Shown here: positions 24,725-36,191 of the stretch, one piece after another
How positions within the stretch are numbered: position 1 is the stretch's first letter
How the letters are laid out: each line of letters begins with the position of its first letter
Source: Talpa occidentalis
Taxonomy: Eukaryota > Chordata > Mammalia > Eulipotyphla > Talpidae
Direction of reading: 5' to 3'
Assembly: GCF_014898055.3 (NCBI RefSeq)
Contig: NW_023604861.1
Location: forward strand, 77,326,292 to 77,390,291
Length of the DNA stretch: 64,000 nucleotides
Program-made: the position numbers and the translations under genes
The notes under the pieces: generated by a model
The model's database searches: none
The model's input: only the letters and a program-made list of their open reading frames with translations
What the model was told of the DNA's origin: nothing

Positions 24725-25008
24725 GGGCCTCCCTAGTGGCACAGGGGTTAAAGACACAGGCACTATCAAGCTACCGCCAGCCACTGTGGCATGAGTTTGA
24801 GATCTGGTCCCCAATCCCCTACCTCTGGCCAAGGAGCTGACCCACATGGGGCAGCAGACCTGTCTCACCCACTGCTCCCCTCAGCAGTGTATTTCAGTAG
24901 ATCCGCCTGTTGGGCTCCCAACTCTGTCTCTGGTAAACCCGCTCACACACACCCTACCCCTGGCCTACACCCCAGTTCTTGCATGGATAAATAAAATATT
25001 TTTTTAAA
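24725..25008 (+). mobile_element. tRNA-derived SINE, type B
   Basis: Flanked by AATCACTGGTGG (24713-24724) and AATCAGTGGTGG (25009-25020), a 12-bp duplication with one mismatch. The head carries an additional short insertion around 24800-24830, before the GACCCACATGG block. Tail is TAAATAAAATA followed by T and A runs. Confidence 0.9.
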
Positions 25009-25020
25009 AATCAGTGGTGG

Positions 25021-25639
25021 ATAATTTTATAAGTTGTGCCTCTGTCATAAAGCAGTGGGTGACACACTCACAGGGCATGGGGATTCCAAATCCCTTCTCA
25101 TGTGACTTGTCCTGTGCATATCTTCTGACTATTCCTGACATATCTTTTTATAATAAATCAGTTATCTAGTAAGTATTTTCCTATGTACTATAAGCCATTC
25201 TTGCAAATTAATCAAACCCTAGGAGACTGTGGGAACCTCTGATCTACAGCTTGTTGGTCATAAGCCCAAGTGATGACCTAGACTAGTAAGTGGCATCTGC
25301 AATGCGGCCAGTCTGTGGGCCTGAGTCCTTAACCAGTGGGATCCATTCTCTCCAGGTAGGTAGTGTTACAATAGAGTTAAATTGCAGCACAGACAGCTGG
25401 TGTCTCGGAAAGCTTGATGTGTGGAAAAGTCACACATCTTGTGATCAGAATTGTCAGACAATTGAGTGTAAATAGTAAAGGAGACACACGGAAGTCGATT
25501 TTTCCTTTAAAGGTCCAAAGACAATGTATTCCCCTCTTTTCTGAGCAACAATTTTTTTACCTTTTTGTAGACATGTATAGTAGTTAACATCTCTAGACTT
25601 ACATGCCCAAGTAGAAAATGTGGCTAATAACTATTATAA
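25021..25639. other. unassigned sequence
   Basis: No repeat or gene recognised. Confidence 0.4.
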
Positions 25640-25752
25640 CCAGCTGTGGGCTCCTGGTGGGCAGGAACTCTCTCACTGACTCATCTTTGCCTTCCATGTC
25701 CAGTGCAGAGATGGACTGAGAGCAAGTATTCAACATAGATTTGTGGGATGAG
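25640..25752 (+). mobile_element. L2 3' end fragment (probable)
   Basis: Shows the order GTGGGCAGGAACTCTCTCAC, CATCTTTGCCTTCCATGTCC and GCAAGTATTCAACATAGATT, which resembles the conserved L2 3' end ending in a TGAGTGAAT word. Confidence 0.5.
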
Positions 25753-26464
25753 TGAATTTGTTTATCAACATGCATCCCCTCTTTCTGCAAGACTGTCGGG
25801 ACACCAGATTTTGCTCATGGGAAATGGAGACCTTGGCCCAAACTTAGTAATTGTTTAGGTGAAGGGGTCACCCTGATGACTGGACTCCAGTGCTAGAGTA
25901 GTGCTCCACCCCCACAGATTTCAGAACCCGCCTGAGTCCCGTGTACTCCGAGGAGATGCCGACCATGTATGCTACTACCTCCCCTCGCCCCAGCACAGAT
26001 CTTTAACTCCCAGTTGTGGGTCTGCAATAAGTGAGATCCCAGCCAAGGCAGAGTGCAAGTTTTCTGGGCCTGGGACCTTGCCAGAGAGGGAGAGGGATTA
26101 CACATTACTAAGACAACGTCTGAGAATGGGCATGAGCAGCAAGAAGTGGATTCAAGTCAAAAAGCAAGAGCGCAGAAGTCAGTGGCAGTCCCAAGGATCA
26201 GAACTCAGAAGGAGAAACACAACCACAAAATGTAATAACTAGTCAGGATGTGGCTAGAATATCACAACTGAATATATATTTACTTAAATGGGTCTTATTT
26301 CCATGAAGCCATTCATCTAGGGGATTTTTCCACAAGCCCTATGTGCATGTCAATGTATGTGAAAGAGATACCTGTATATGATGGGGTACAGTGGTGCTCC
26401 CTTCCCGCTGAAGGATAGACCTCCCCAAGATGTTGAGAAAATTTAACCCAGGAGCCTCTTTTAA
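25753..26464. other. unassigned sequence
   Basis: No repeat or gene recognised. An open frame of 113 codons at 25901-26242 has no domain and no coding context. Confidence 0.4.
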
Positions 26465-26552
26465 TAATTAGGTATGGTAACACACATCTGGTTCCCCAAA
26501 TCATGTTCACTGTTGTAAACCAATGTTACCTCAATAAAGAAAAAACTTTCAA
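26465..26552 (+). mobile_element. short L1 3' tail fragment (probable)
   Basis: The words TGTTCACTGTTGTAAACCAA and TACCTCAATAAAGAAAAAA match the style of L1 3' ends. Too short to be certain. Confidence 0.4.
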
Positions 26553-26621
26553 AATAAGGCAAAGCCCATGGGAACAGACATATAAATGAAGGTTTTTATG
26601 TAAAATGTCAGGTGAGTGTCT

Positions 26622-27043
26622 CTGTATTAGTTTTAAGGCTGCCACACAAATAACCAAAAACGAGGTAGCTTGAACCATAGAAATGTGTTCTGTCCAGGTT
26701 CTAGAGGCTAGCAGTCCGCAATCAAGGTGTCAGCCAGGTCAAGCTCCCCTTGAAGGTGCCAGGGGAGAATCCTTTCTTGCCACTTCCTAGCTGCCCGTGA
26801 TTTCTGGCAAGCCTCGGTGCTCCTTGGTTTGCCGATGCATCGCTGTGATCTCTGCCTCCAATGGCACGTGTGTGCAGTCCTAAGCTCCTTTCTCATATAA
26901 GGACACCAGCCATTGGATGGAGGACCCACCCTGGTCCAGTTTGACCCCAGCTCACTATTATAGCTGCAAAAACCCTATTTCCAAACTAGGTTGCATCCTG
27001 AGGTTCTCAGTGGACATGACCTGTAGGGGGACACTAACAATCC
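26622..27043 (-). mobile_element. MLT1-type (ERVL-MaLR) LTR, antisense
   Basis: The + strand reads CTGTATTAGTTTTAAGGCTG, a TTCTAGAGGCTAGCAGTCCG block, CAATCAAGGTGTCAGCCAGG, ATAAGGACACCAGCCATTGG, CCTATTTCCAAACTAGG and GGGGGACACTAACAATCCA. This is the full antisense order of an MLT1 LTR. Near-complete length for the family; no internal sequence. Confidence 0.88.
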
Positions 27044-27217
27044 AGTGCTGTCCCTTTGTTTACTTCTAGAAAAAGAGCTGTCAGTAGGCAATGGTGCTCA
27101 AGGGAGCGGTTTCTGCAATGATTCGGGGGAGACTGTTTAAACCTTGAGGGGGCAGGTTGAAGATAAGGCTGAACCTCCACTTAGAGGTTTCATTAATCTT
27201 TGACAGTTGGGGGGCAT

Positions 27218-27330
27218 GTGTTCTGTTCACCACTCTGTCTCTGGTGAATCCTCTTACCTCCCCCCAACACTGCTGGCCTGTACCCCAGTTCTTGTATGGA
27301 TAAATAAATGCATTTTTTAAAAAAAAGAAA
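27218..27330 (+). mobile_element. 5'-truncated type B SINE
   Basis: Only the body (from GTTCTGTTCACCACTCTGTC) and A-rich tail are present. The flanks TTGGGGGGCATG (27206-27217) and TTGGGGGGGCATG (27333-27345) form a target duplication differing by one G. Loss of the tRNA head removes the RNA polymerase III promoter. Confidence 0.85.
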
Positions 27331-27345
27331 AATTGGGGGGGCATG

Positions 27346-27840
27346 GAAGAATGCTGTTGGGTGTTACAGCTCTAGGTCAGCCATGAAGGTTAGTACCACT
27401 TGCCTTAAACTCTCAAGCTGTATTAGAAGCTCACATGACGAGGTGCCAATTTCTATCCACTGGATTTCCTGTCAATGCTTTTGTCTCCATGAGCCCCTAA
27501 CTGGGCGTGGGGTGCCCCTGAACACCCTCTTCCTAATATCTATTCTCCTCTGGGAGACTTATTTATGGTTGAATGTCTCTCAGAAGTTTGGGAAAACAAA
27601 TGTGCCGTGTTAAGTCTCAGCAAAACTGCTTTTGAATTTCTACAATCTGGCTATTTCAAAATCAAATCTATGTGTGGACATGACCAAGCTTGCAATCCTC
27701 TGCTAAGACACTATACTGCCAAGTTTAAAAGTAGAAAACATTGCTTCTTGGACTGATTGATCCAAATATAAAACAGAATGCAAAATGTTATTACTATTAC
27801 AGTCCTACTGTCTCACGTTTTCTTTAACTTGCACACACTC
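27346..27840. other. unassigned sequence
   Basis: No repeat or gene recognised; open frames of 63-101 codons only. Confidence 0.4.
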
Positions 27841-28010
27841 TGGGGTCAGGCAGAGCTGGGTTCAAATCCCATTTCTGCTACTTAGTAGTGATGAGATCTT
27901 GATAGGTACCTGTTCTGAGCCCCAGTTTGAAAATCTACATAATAGTCATAAAATCCACAGCAATGGCTGTCTGAGGATTAAATGCAGAAGGATTAAATGC
28001 AATGTAATGC
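27841..28010 (+). mobile_element. MIR element
   Basis: Contains CAGAGCTGGGTTCAAATCCC, a GAGCCCCAGTTTGAAAATCT block and GTCTGAGGATTAAATGCAG in MIR order. Confidence 0.8.
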
Positions 28011-28579
28011 CTAGAAGAGTAGGAAGTCGGCAGCATGTCCTCGAGTATTGAATTCTTTTACTCCATCTGCCCACATAGACATGAGTGCCATTGGGTAGAG
28101 ATGTTCGAGTCCCCAGGGTCAGCAATGTGCACCCTTCTCTCCTGTCACCAGGCTTTGTCCTCAGCACCTTCGTGGAGCGGGGCGTGGATACACCTGAGCT
28201 GGGAGTTTAGAAGGAGACCAGACAATGCAAAGACAGGGCATTAAAGAGACACAAAAGCACTAGGGAAAATTTTTTATTTTTCTGTGACATGTGGTGGACT
28301 CTTCCCCTCTATGAAAGGAGAGGGTGGCAGTGATGGTTCTGCAGGGGAGGAGTAAAGGAGCAAAGGCTTCTCAGCTAAGGCTGCAGGCCTGAGGAAAGGG
28401 TGTGTATGGATCTGGGAAGACTGGGAAAATGGCTAAGGCGGGCAAAGTGGTCCACTTGGCTGAGCTGGAGATCAAGGCAAGTCAGAGGAGGAGAAATGGA
28501 GCAGTGACAGAGCTCATCTGGTCACTGGTAATAGGAACTGGGGCCGCTGTGTCTGGGCCACCCCACATAATAATAGAGT
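28011..28579. other. unassigned sequence
   Basis: No repeat or gene recognised. Confidence 0.4.
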
Positions 28580-28690
28580 TTACATTTATGGAAGGCTTAC
28601 CATGGCTGTGTAGCAACTCATTTAATCTTTATTACAACTTTATGAGGTAGTTACTGTTATTACCTTCTCTGTGGCCCAGAGGTGTGGTTG
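28580..28690 (-). mobile_element. MIR element, antisense
   Basis: The + strand reads ATTTATGGAAGGCTTACCAT, CAACTCATTTAATCTTTATT and TTTATGAGGTAGTTACTGTT, the complement order of MIR. Confidence 0.75.
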
Positions 28691-29770
28691 CTAGATCCAA
28701 AAGGTGATCCAATGATCCTTTCCTGGATCCAGGCTCCAGTGATTCTGGTGTTTGCATCCCTGAGGATTTCCCTCCTACATTGAATTAGGGCTCCCCCTGG
28801 TCCCCGATACTTGCCTGTGGAGAACATGTCTCTGCAGCACAGTCTCAGCCCCCATTTGCACAGGCTGGTGGCATTTGCCCTTTTGCAATAGGTGACAGAA
28901 ACTGAGACACTCCTACCTCACCCCGAGGTCCTGAACCAGCCAGACCTGTCCTCCAAGGGCTGAGGAAAGACAGGTTTGTTTCTGGAAGTGAAGGAGGGCC
29001 CAGGTGAGGAGATTGCCCCAAGCCCAAGTATACCTTTGTTCCTGCTGTCAGAAAATCAAAAGTCTTAAAGAGACAAAATCTTTTGTTCTATAATTACAAT
29101 TTTGGTGGGTAAGACAATTAAAGGGCAAATACCACATGGAGAAAGAAGGCACTGACTTGAACTCACACTAAGTCTAAGTGATTCTGAGAGCCCAGTTCAG
29201 AGCAAGGAGAGATCACAGCAGGCATTGGAGTTGAGGAATGAAAAGAAGAGGCAGAGGGAGGAAGAGACAGGCTGAAATGGAAGACTTGGTTCAGTCAGAA
29301 CAAACAATAGTTTCTCCAGCCAGTCCTGTCGAGAATTGCCCTTTCAGGTCCATCTTCTGAAACCCGCAGATTTGGGCTGGGACGGTGCCAGCTAAGCAGC
29401 TGACTGAAAGAAGGGGGTGAGTGAAAGTAGTTGGATTATTTCACCCGACACCAATTTGCCAGGAAAGGAAGTGGGGGTGTCTGTGACATTATTTTCATTT
29501 CCTGGATACACGGTCAAACATGGAACAACTGAGTCCTAACAGGACAGGACAATAAAGTAAGAGACCATCCTGGAGGGCAGGGAGTGGGGTGGGGTGCCAC
29601 ACCCAACACATTTCAGAGTGGAGTCAAAACTAGTAGTCTTTTTAAGACCTCCAGAGAATTGTGCCTACTTGCCACCTTAAATCTAAAAGACAGAAAAATA
29701 CTTCAAGAATATTAAAAAAAAAAAGCTGCCCCTAAAGGGCAGAACCTCTTAGCTTTTAATAAAATTAAGT
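28691..29770. other. unassigned sequence
   Basis: No recognised mobile element, exon or RNA gene. Confidence 0.4.
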
Positions 29771-30190
29771 AAATATGGTATATTCAGACAATGGAATATT
29801 ATGTGACCATTAAGGAAACCTGGCTATTGTCTATGTACTGGCATGGAAAGATCCCCAAGATAAATGTGACAAAAGCCAAAAGCAGAACAGTCTGTATAAT
29901 AAACCACCTAGTGTGCAAAATACATTTTATTACATTTGTACAAAAAAATAACATAGCCACATTCCTGTATAGTGAAAAATGTCTCTAGAAGAACAGAAAT
30001 GAATGTATATGGGCTGCTAAAAATAGTAACAGGGCACTAAGTCAGGATGGTGAGTCTCCTTTGGGGTGGGGGGGGACAGCGTGAGTGTCTAAAGAACTGC
30101 TGATATGGGTGCTTGGAGGGGGTGTAGTAATGAACACTCACTTAAGATTTGTGCACTTTTCTATGGTATAACCTGATCAACTTTCCAAAA
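29771..30190 (+). mobile_element. old L1 (L1M-type) 3' end fragment
   Basis: Begins with GACAATGGAATATTATGTGA and continues GTACTGGCATGGAAAGATCC, CAGAACAGTCTGTATAATAA and a G-rich run GGGGTGGGGGGGGACAG before a terminal TATGGTATAACC region. This is the standard order of an L1M 3' end. The 65-codon open frame at its start is a leftover of ORF2. Confidence 0.7.
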
Positions 30191-30917
30191 ACTAATTTCA
30201 AATAATAAATACATTAACTACATAATGTAAAGTAAATAAAATAAAAATGGAAAAGAATTTTGAATAATAATTAAAAACATAATTGCAAACTCAGGCAATC
30301 CAAGAGGCTCTCAGTTCTTCCCCAGCAGATCAGGCCTGTTGCTCACTGGTCCAAATGCAGGACAGGGGATGAAAGAGGCTTACGTTTCAGCGTTCCCCAA
30401 TCTGGCCTCATTTACTCTGCCTTCACGCTGACCTCAGCCTCTTGTTTATCAATTGCTCCAGGACTTTTTTTTTTTTTTCAAAACAGATTAAGCCACAGTT
30501 GTTCATCTGTTCGACAAAGTCTGCCCGCTGTGCAATCTGTGGCTCTGCAGGGCTGGTGTATTGGAGAAAAGCTGTTGGCTGTGAAACAGAAGGGGAGTTG
30601 TTTTATTTCATGCCGGTACTTTTTAGTGTGAGGAAGCATATTTCTTGTAAAAAAAGAAAAAATGGAGGTGAAGACGTCATTCCTTGACCTCTTTAACTAA
30701 GAAAGAAAAAAAAAATACTTTTCCAGACATGGGGGATGATACTTTTCCTAATGGAGTCACAGATTGCCCCAGAAAGAAAAAATCAAGTGCTCTCCAACCA
30801 CATATTCAAATTTGATCCTAGACATTCCTTTTGAGGAAAGTTGAGTGTCCAGTTCAGAGCGAGAAAGATTCACTCACATCTGGAATACACAATTCCCTGG
30901 AGAAGTTCAGGAAGGAA
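30191..30917. other. unassigned sequence
   Basis: No repeat or gene recognised, apart from a T run near 30466-30479. Confidence 0.4.
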
Positions 30918-31036
30918 CCTGGCATTTATTGAAGGCCTACTGTGTGTCAGGTACCGTGTTAGGCACATCTACCATTATTACATTCTTACCACAATAACGC
31001 TAAACCTGAGTGGTTAGGTATCTCACCTGAGGTTAT
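30918..31036 (-). mobile_element. MIR element, antisense
   Basis: The + strand reads GGCATTTATTGAAGGCCTAC, TGTGTGTCAGGTACCGTGTT and a TTACCACAATAACGC block, the complement of the MIR 3' half. Confidence 0.75.
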
Positions 31037-31056
31037 ACCTAAGAATACCCCAATCA

Positions 31057-31335
31057 GGGCCTCCCTGGTGGCACAAGGGGTTAAGTACAGCACTATGAAG
31101 CAATCCGTAGCCTCGGCAGCATGAGCTGGATCCCCGGCTGGCCAGGGAGCAACCCACATGGTACAGCAGACCTCTCCTGTCTCGCCCGCTGCTCTGCTCA
31201 GTGGTGTATTTCAGTCAGTCTGCCTGTTCTGTTCCCCACTCTGTTTCTGGTGAGTCCTCTCACGCCCCCCACAACTCTGGCCTGTACCCCAGCTCTTGTA
31301 TGCATAAATAAATAAATCTTTAAAAAAAAAAAAAA
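31057..31335 (+). mobile_element. tRNA-derived SINE, type B
   Basis: A full-length copy with head GGGCCTCCCTGGTGGCACAA, body CCCACTCTGTTTCTGGTGAG, and a GTATGCATAAATAAATAAAT tail. Flanked by AAGAATACCCCAATCA (31041-31056) and AAGAATACCCTAATCA (31336-31351), a 16-bp duplication with one mismatch. Confidence 0.94.
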
Positions 31336-31351
31336 AAGAATACCCTAATCA

Positions 31352-32690
31352 ATTTGTGTACCCAAAATAATACTTTATCATTATTGCTGAAGATTCTCTG
31401 GGACTTACCTGGGCCTCATTTGGGGTCTCATGCAGCTGTGATTAGATATTGACTGTGGCTGCAATTATCTGCTGAGCTGGATGTCCAGGTACAACTTTAC
31501 TGAACAAATGCTAATTGTACTGGCACCCAGAGTGCCAACACAGGGCCTTTCTGAGAGGGAGTGACCCAAGGATAAGTATTTCAAGAGACCCTTGCAGAAG
31601 CTGTAAGTCATCTTTTGGCCTAGCACCACTTAACTGCAAGCTCTTGGTCAAACTGAATAATGGGGCTTGTCTCCATTAAGGGAAAAGGGGGAAGACTCCC
31701 TCTCACAATGAAAGGAGGAGGAGAGAAGAATATCCAATTCACCACTCCTAGAAAGCGGTAAAGCCAGGATTTGAATCCTGATTCCCATTTCAGTCGCCTT
31801 CAGGCTTTGTTATGAAACTGCCCAATCACTGGAAAAGACCATTATTGACTCTGGTGTTTGAAAAGGAAGCTAGGTAGCAATGTCAACTCCACTCGGGTAC
31901 ATCTTGATAGAAAGGCCAGTGGAGGTTGCCCCAAGCTCTACCAAGAAGGATTCCAGTCTCCTCACAACCCACAGGAAGCTGCTGCTGTCTTTTTGTAACA
32001 AAAGGTGGGTGTCCTAGGAACCACTGAGTCCCATGTCAGCAAGACTTCTGAGCTGCAAGGGTCCTTCCTGAGGTGGCTGATTCTTCTACCTTAAGATGTA
32101 GATCCTATAGTTCTCTGGAGGCTCTGTAATAGTGTTACTTGGAACCCCGAGCAAAGATCTGCCATCTTCAAAAATAACTTTCGCCATAATTTCTCTCAGA
32201 GATGAGAGCTCCAGTTATGTTTCACTGATGTCCCTCCTTGGCTACTGTCCCTGAGATAACCCATTGTCTCCAAAGACCCTGCAGACTCATCTTCAGTTCA
32301 TCTCTGCTGGTATGGCCAGCAGAGTCTTCTCCGGATTTTTCTGCTGTGAGGTGCTAGGAGATGAAGGCATGAATGGCCTCACTGGTAGGGGCAGGAGTGG
32401 GGGGGGCATAAGGAAAGCCCGGTTATCCTGGGGCACCAAGGTACAGTCACAGGGCCAGTGAAAAGGTAGTCTATGACAGTCCAGGTGTTCTCCCAAGGGG
32501 GTCTGGGGAGGGGGAGTCATTTCTTTCATGCCAACGCAGGCTCCAGTCATTCCTCACACATGTCTCGGCTACGTTGCCTCCACCCTCTCCACCGCAGCAC
32601 CTCCAGCCTGGTCTCATCTGCCTTCTCCTCTGAGGGGCCCCAGCCCCATCCTCCAATGCAAAACCTCCTGCTTCAACTATTTATTGACTA
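31352..32690. other. unassigned sequence
   Basis: No repeat or gene recognised. Overlapping open frames of 60-85 codons near 32264-32734 run on both strands without any domain. Confidence 0.4.
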
Positions 32691-33065
32691 AAGAAACCTT
32701 ACCATTAAGTTTTAGAAGGAAAAATAAAAGTTGAGGGAAGGGAGCAGCTAAAAGAATTTGAATGCTGCAAATTAGAGAGTTTAAAACCTAATTACTCTTT
32801 AGACACGAGCCTCGAATGGCCTCAATCAATATTTATTGAAAGATTAAGCAAACTTTACATTTGCTCTGTTGGTAAATAAAAGGATTTTTCTAATAAGCTA
32901 ATCACTAGAAGAGGTTGCTAGAGGGAGTTTAACTTAATTAAGAGGCTTCTTCTCAAACCTTTTGTTTAATCCATTTCAAATAATAGGCTTCTTACACATT
33001 TCAAGTGTGCCTTAGGTATTTTTAAAAGAAAGTCTAAAACTTTTCTTCATTAGATTTCATATCAG
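32691..33065. other. candidate conserved non-coding element
   Basis: Repeat-free, AT-rich sequence with several homeodomain-type TAATTA words (ACCTAATTACTC, CTTAATTAAGAG) and CAATCAATATTTATTGAAAG. No open frame of note. The texture is like that of deeply conserved enhancers, but conservation cannot be seen from one sequence. Confidence 0.3.
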
Positions 33066-34186
33066 TTAGTGTGTGTTGGAACTCAGAAGTAATGACAGTG
33101 TTGTCTGATTTAAAAGCCCTGTTCCCAGCTTTTTCCCGCTTCAGAATGGTCTTTACTCTTCTCACCCACCACGTACCAGAAAACTTCCTGGAAAGGCAGA
33201 TCTGAAGAACACACCTTAGTGTCTTCATCCCTCAGACAGATACAGTAATGGCTGTATCGCAGGATGGTCATAGAGAATTAAACGACTTTATGACAGGAAA
33301 ATATTTTAAGAAATTTATTTAAAAATCTTTTTTTTTTTTTTACACAACGTATGTTTCCTTAGAGTCACTTGCCTTCCTCCTATTCAGTCTGTAGTTTTTC
33401 CTTATCACTTTGAAGTCAGACGCATTATTGCCTCTGTAGAGGAATGATAAGGCAGAAAAGCCACAAAGCTACTCAGGAATGATAAAAATGAGAACCTTTG
33501 AACTGCAAAAATTTAACCCTTGAATAATTGAAGCGTCAAATTTGTATGTAAATATTAGAAATGGGAAAACAGAACTGATTGCCCTACTTCCTGCCATGTG
33601 AGGATGATCAGACTCTGAAAGGGAGGAGAGAAGCTGAGGGGAGGCAAAAGTTGGCAGTAGAATCCCAGAGAAAAGAGGTGGCCATCTTTGATTACCCACA
33701 TGCCTCCCCAGGTGAAGTGAGATGAGGGTGTGTTTGTTCTTAGTGAAGTTGGGGGTGAAGTTGAGGTAGCAGAGAAAACCAGTGCTTTGAGGTATGGTGT
33801 AAAGGAGCAACCCAGGGCCCGATGGAATGTCAGCTCCAACAACTGTGATGTAATGGCAGATGTCTCTGTGGTTAGATGAACAACCCCCAGGGCATTAGTC
33901 CTGATTACCTTGGAACTTTGACTAAACCTAGGATAGAGTGGACCAAAATCAACTAAAATTAAGTGTTTGTCACCTGGAAGAATGGCAGTCACACTAAGAA
34001 TTAAACCCCACAAGGAAGAAGTAAGTTAACTTGCACTGTTGCTCAGTCCCACCTGTGTCATCCAGACCTTTGGAGGTTTTCCTCTTCTAGGATGGCGCAT
34101 GCAATATTTACTGAATAAAGCTGAGTACTGTTAACATTATTGCCTGTGATCCCAGGGCAAGACACTGCAAAATGAATATCCTCTTT
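33066..34186. other. unassigned sequence
   Basis: No repeat or gene recognised. A T run lies near 33328-33341. Minus-strand open frames of 113 and 152 codons overlap each other in different frames, so they are not convincing. Confidence 0.4.
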
Positions 34187-34199
34187 AAGAAAGTCCTAC

Positions 34200-34799
34200 T
34201 GTAACAGGGTGGTCCCCAGGAAAGGGGGAGTTTCCAGATTCCCTGGCCCACCCAAATGCAGGGTGGAGCTGAGCAGGGAGAGAAGAAGCTGCAAAGGAGA
34301 CTGAGAAGGAAGAAACAGGATGGAGATCCAGAAGGAAACCTGGAGGAGGTGCATGGAGCCTAGAGACACATGAAGAAACTGCGCTTGCCTTTTGGTCGTG
34401 GACGGGGTGACACAGATGTGGGTAAGACCCGTGGGGAGGTGACAGTGGCAGCTTTTATCTTGATTTTGATTTTGCTCATTTCCTTCTAGGCTTGTCTGGT
34501 TGTTTCTGACCCTTTTCTGTGGGTCCCCACTGGAAGATGCTTTAGACCTGTGGCAGGCTTTGGGGTGTTGCTCTGGGCCAATTCCATTTGGATGGAGTTT
34601 TACCCACGAGGGGATGGGTAACTTTGGGTGCTTGATTTAGAAACTAGATTCTTTGCCTTTCCTGTATTGTTTCCTAGTTGTATTAAATTTCCTTCCCATT
34701 AAAGTCTCATATGTTTTGTGTTGATGTGGCGGATGGCAGAACCCATTTATAATAGGCAGGTTTGCGGGGTCTGGGGTGCCCCCTCCCTGTCCTGTAACA
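34200..34799 (+). mobile_element. solo LTR, family 2, copy 1 (ERV1-like)
   Basis: A 600-bp LTR from TGTAACAGGGTGG to CCTGTAACA with 4-bp duplication CTAC (34196-34199 and 34800-34803). ATTAAA lies at 34698-34703. Four-base duplications are typical of gammaretrovirus-like (class I) elements. It matches the LTR at 57898-58490 over its whole length. It sits inside the left target duplication of the SINE at 34807-35081, so it is younger than that SINE. A 252-base frame (34370-34621) that is open in the other copy has an in-frame TAG here. No gag, pol or env sequence is attached. Confidence 0.92.
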
Positions 34800-34806
34800 C
34801 TACTAC

Positions 34807-35081
34807 TGGGCCTCCCCGGTGGTGCAGGGGTTAAACACAGTGCTATCAAGCACTGCCAGGCACTACGGAAAGAGTTCTATCCCCAGGTAGTCAGGGAGCT
34901 AACCCAAGAGGTGCAGCAGACCTCTCCTATCTCACCTACTGCTCCCCTCAGCAATGTATTTAAGTAGATCTGCCTGTTCTGCTCCCCACTCTATCTCTGG
35001 TGAATCCTCTCATCCCCTGCACCACTGGCTCACACCTCAGTTCTTGTATGCATAAATAAATAAATATTTAAAAAAAAAAAA
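34807..35081 (+). mobile_element. tRNA-derived SINE, type B, with LTR-split target duplication
   Basis: A full-length copy. The right duplication AAGAAAGTCCTACTAC lies at 35082-35097. The left one is split: AAGAAAGTCCTAC at 34187-34199 and TAC at 34804-34806, with the family 2 LTR and its extra CTAC in between. Joining these pieces restores the same 16 bases. Confidence 0.93.
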
Positions 35082-35097
35082 AAGAAAGTCCTACTAC

Positions 35098-35435
35098 CCT
35101 CTCTTAGAGAAGCAAAGAAGGAAAAGGGGCTACTTTATTGCAATCAAGGGACACTCAGATTAGCACCATGAATAGTCATGGGAAAATGGGCCATGGACAA
35201 GTCAGAGGACAGCCGTAGTATCCTATGACTGGGAAGGGAAGTTCCCGCCTTTTAAGGTCTTTTCCCCTCTTTTAAAAAATTTTTTAAGGTTGGTGTAAGA
35301 ATTTGGATGTTGTCTAAGAACTTCTATAGAGACTACTACATAGTCATCAAAGTCAGTTTCCTTTCGGGCACACAGTTAAACTATTTCTCAGTTTCTCCAG
35401 AAAAGTTAGGTAGGATCATGTGACCAATTCTGGCA
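35098..35435. other. unassigned sequence
   Basis: No repeat or gene recognised. Confidence 0.4.
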
Positions 35436-35451
35436 GACGTTTATTCTTCTT

Positions 35452-35610
35452 CTTTTTTTTTTTTTTTTTTTTTTGCATGATTACAATAGTTGCTTTGGAG
35501 TCCCTGTCTGCTGATTCTAATAATTAAGTCATCTGTGGTTTGCATCCTTTACTGAATTTTTTCTTGATTATGGTTCCCATTGTCCTGCTTCTTCCCATGT
35601 CTCCATCTTT
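35452..35610 (-). mobile_element. L1-like segment between two T runs
   Basis: On the minus strand it reads as a piece of old L1 (ATTAGAATCAGCAGACAGGG, GACTCCAAAGCAACTATTGT) and then a run of about 23 A. It directly adjoins the tail of the antisense SINE at 35611-35873. It may be an older L1 fragment, or sequence carried along with the SINE as a 3' transduction (see findings). Confidence 0.5.
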
Positions 35611-35873
35611 TTTTTTTTTAAAGATTTATTTATTTATACAAGCACTGGATACAGTCAGAAGCGTGGGAGGGTGAGAGAATTAACCAGAGCCAGAGTGGGG
35701 AACAGAACAGGCAGACTGTCAAAATACACTGCTGAGGGGAGCAGCGGGCGACAGGAGAGGTCTGTGCGCTGTGTGGGACCCTCGCCAGCAGCCGGAGATC
35801 GAACCAGCGCTGCAGAGGCTGCGGGTAGCTTCACAACCCAGCCCTCAACTGCTGTGCCACCAGGGGAGGCCCC
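35611..35873 (-). mobile_element. tRNA-derived SINE, type A
   Basis: An antisense full-length copy with its tail at the left and head at the right. No direct duplication is seen next to the tail. Instead, an AGACGTTATTTCTT word just right of the head resembles AGACGTTTATTCTT at 35436-35449, left of the second T run. Confidence 0.88.
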
Positions 35874-35890
35874 AGACGTTATTTCTTATA

Positions 35891-36165
35891 CCCTGAAAGC
35901 CTGAGGTGCGGTTCTCATGACAGGAAATAAAGTACTGTGAGCACCTGAAGGTACACAGCAGGAGGGTCTGGACTCCTGAAAGGCTCCTTGGAGGAGAACC
36001 ACTGTTCTAAGCTCCTCTTAGATCAAGTTCATGAAATGTGGAGACCATTGACACAGTCACAATGTGTCAATGTTGGTGTGAGATTCTTGAGTTCCCTGCA
36101 GACACCACTGTGGCTCCCCTGCTACTTCACCCACCTTCCACCAAGGCACTGCACCTGGGTTTTTG
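35891..36165. other. unassigned sequence
   Basis: No repeat or gene recognised. It leads into a long T run. Confidence 0.4.
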
Positions 36166-36191
36166 TTTTTTTTTTTTTTTTTTTTTTTTTC
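36160..36191 (+). repeat. poly-T run
   Basis: A GTTTTTG word is followed by about 24 T. No retroelement body is recognisable on either side, so it may be the tail of an element too old to see. Confidence 0.7.

Noticed and set aside
33555..34013. A 152-codon minus-strand frame.
   Set aside because: No domain and no codon or exon evidence; another long frame overlaps it on the same strand in a different phase.
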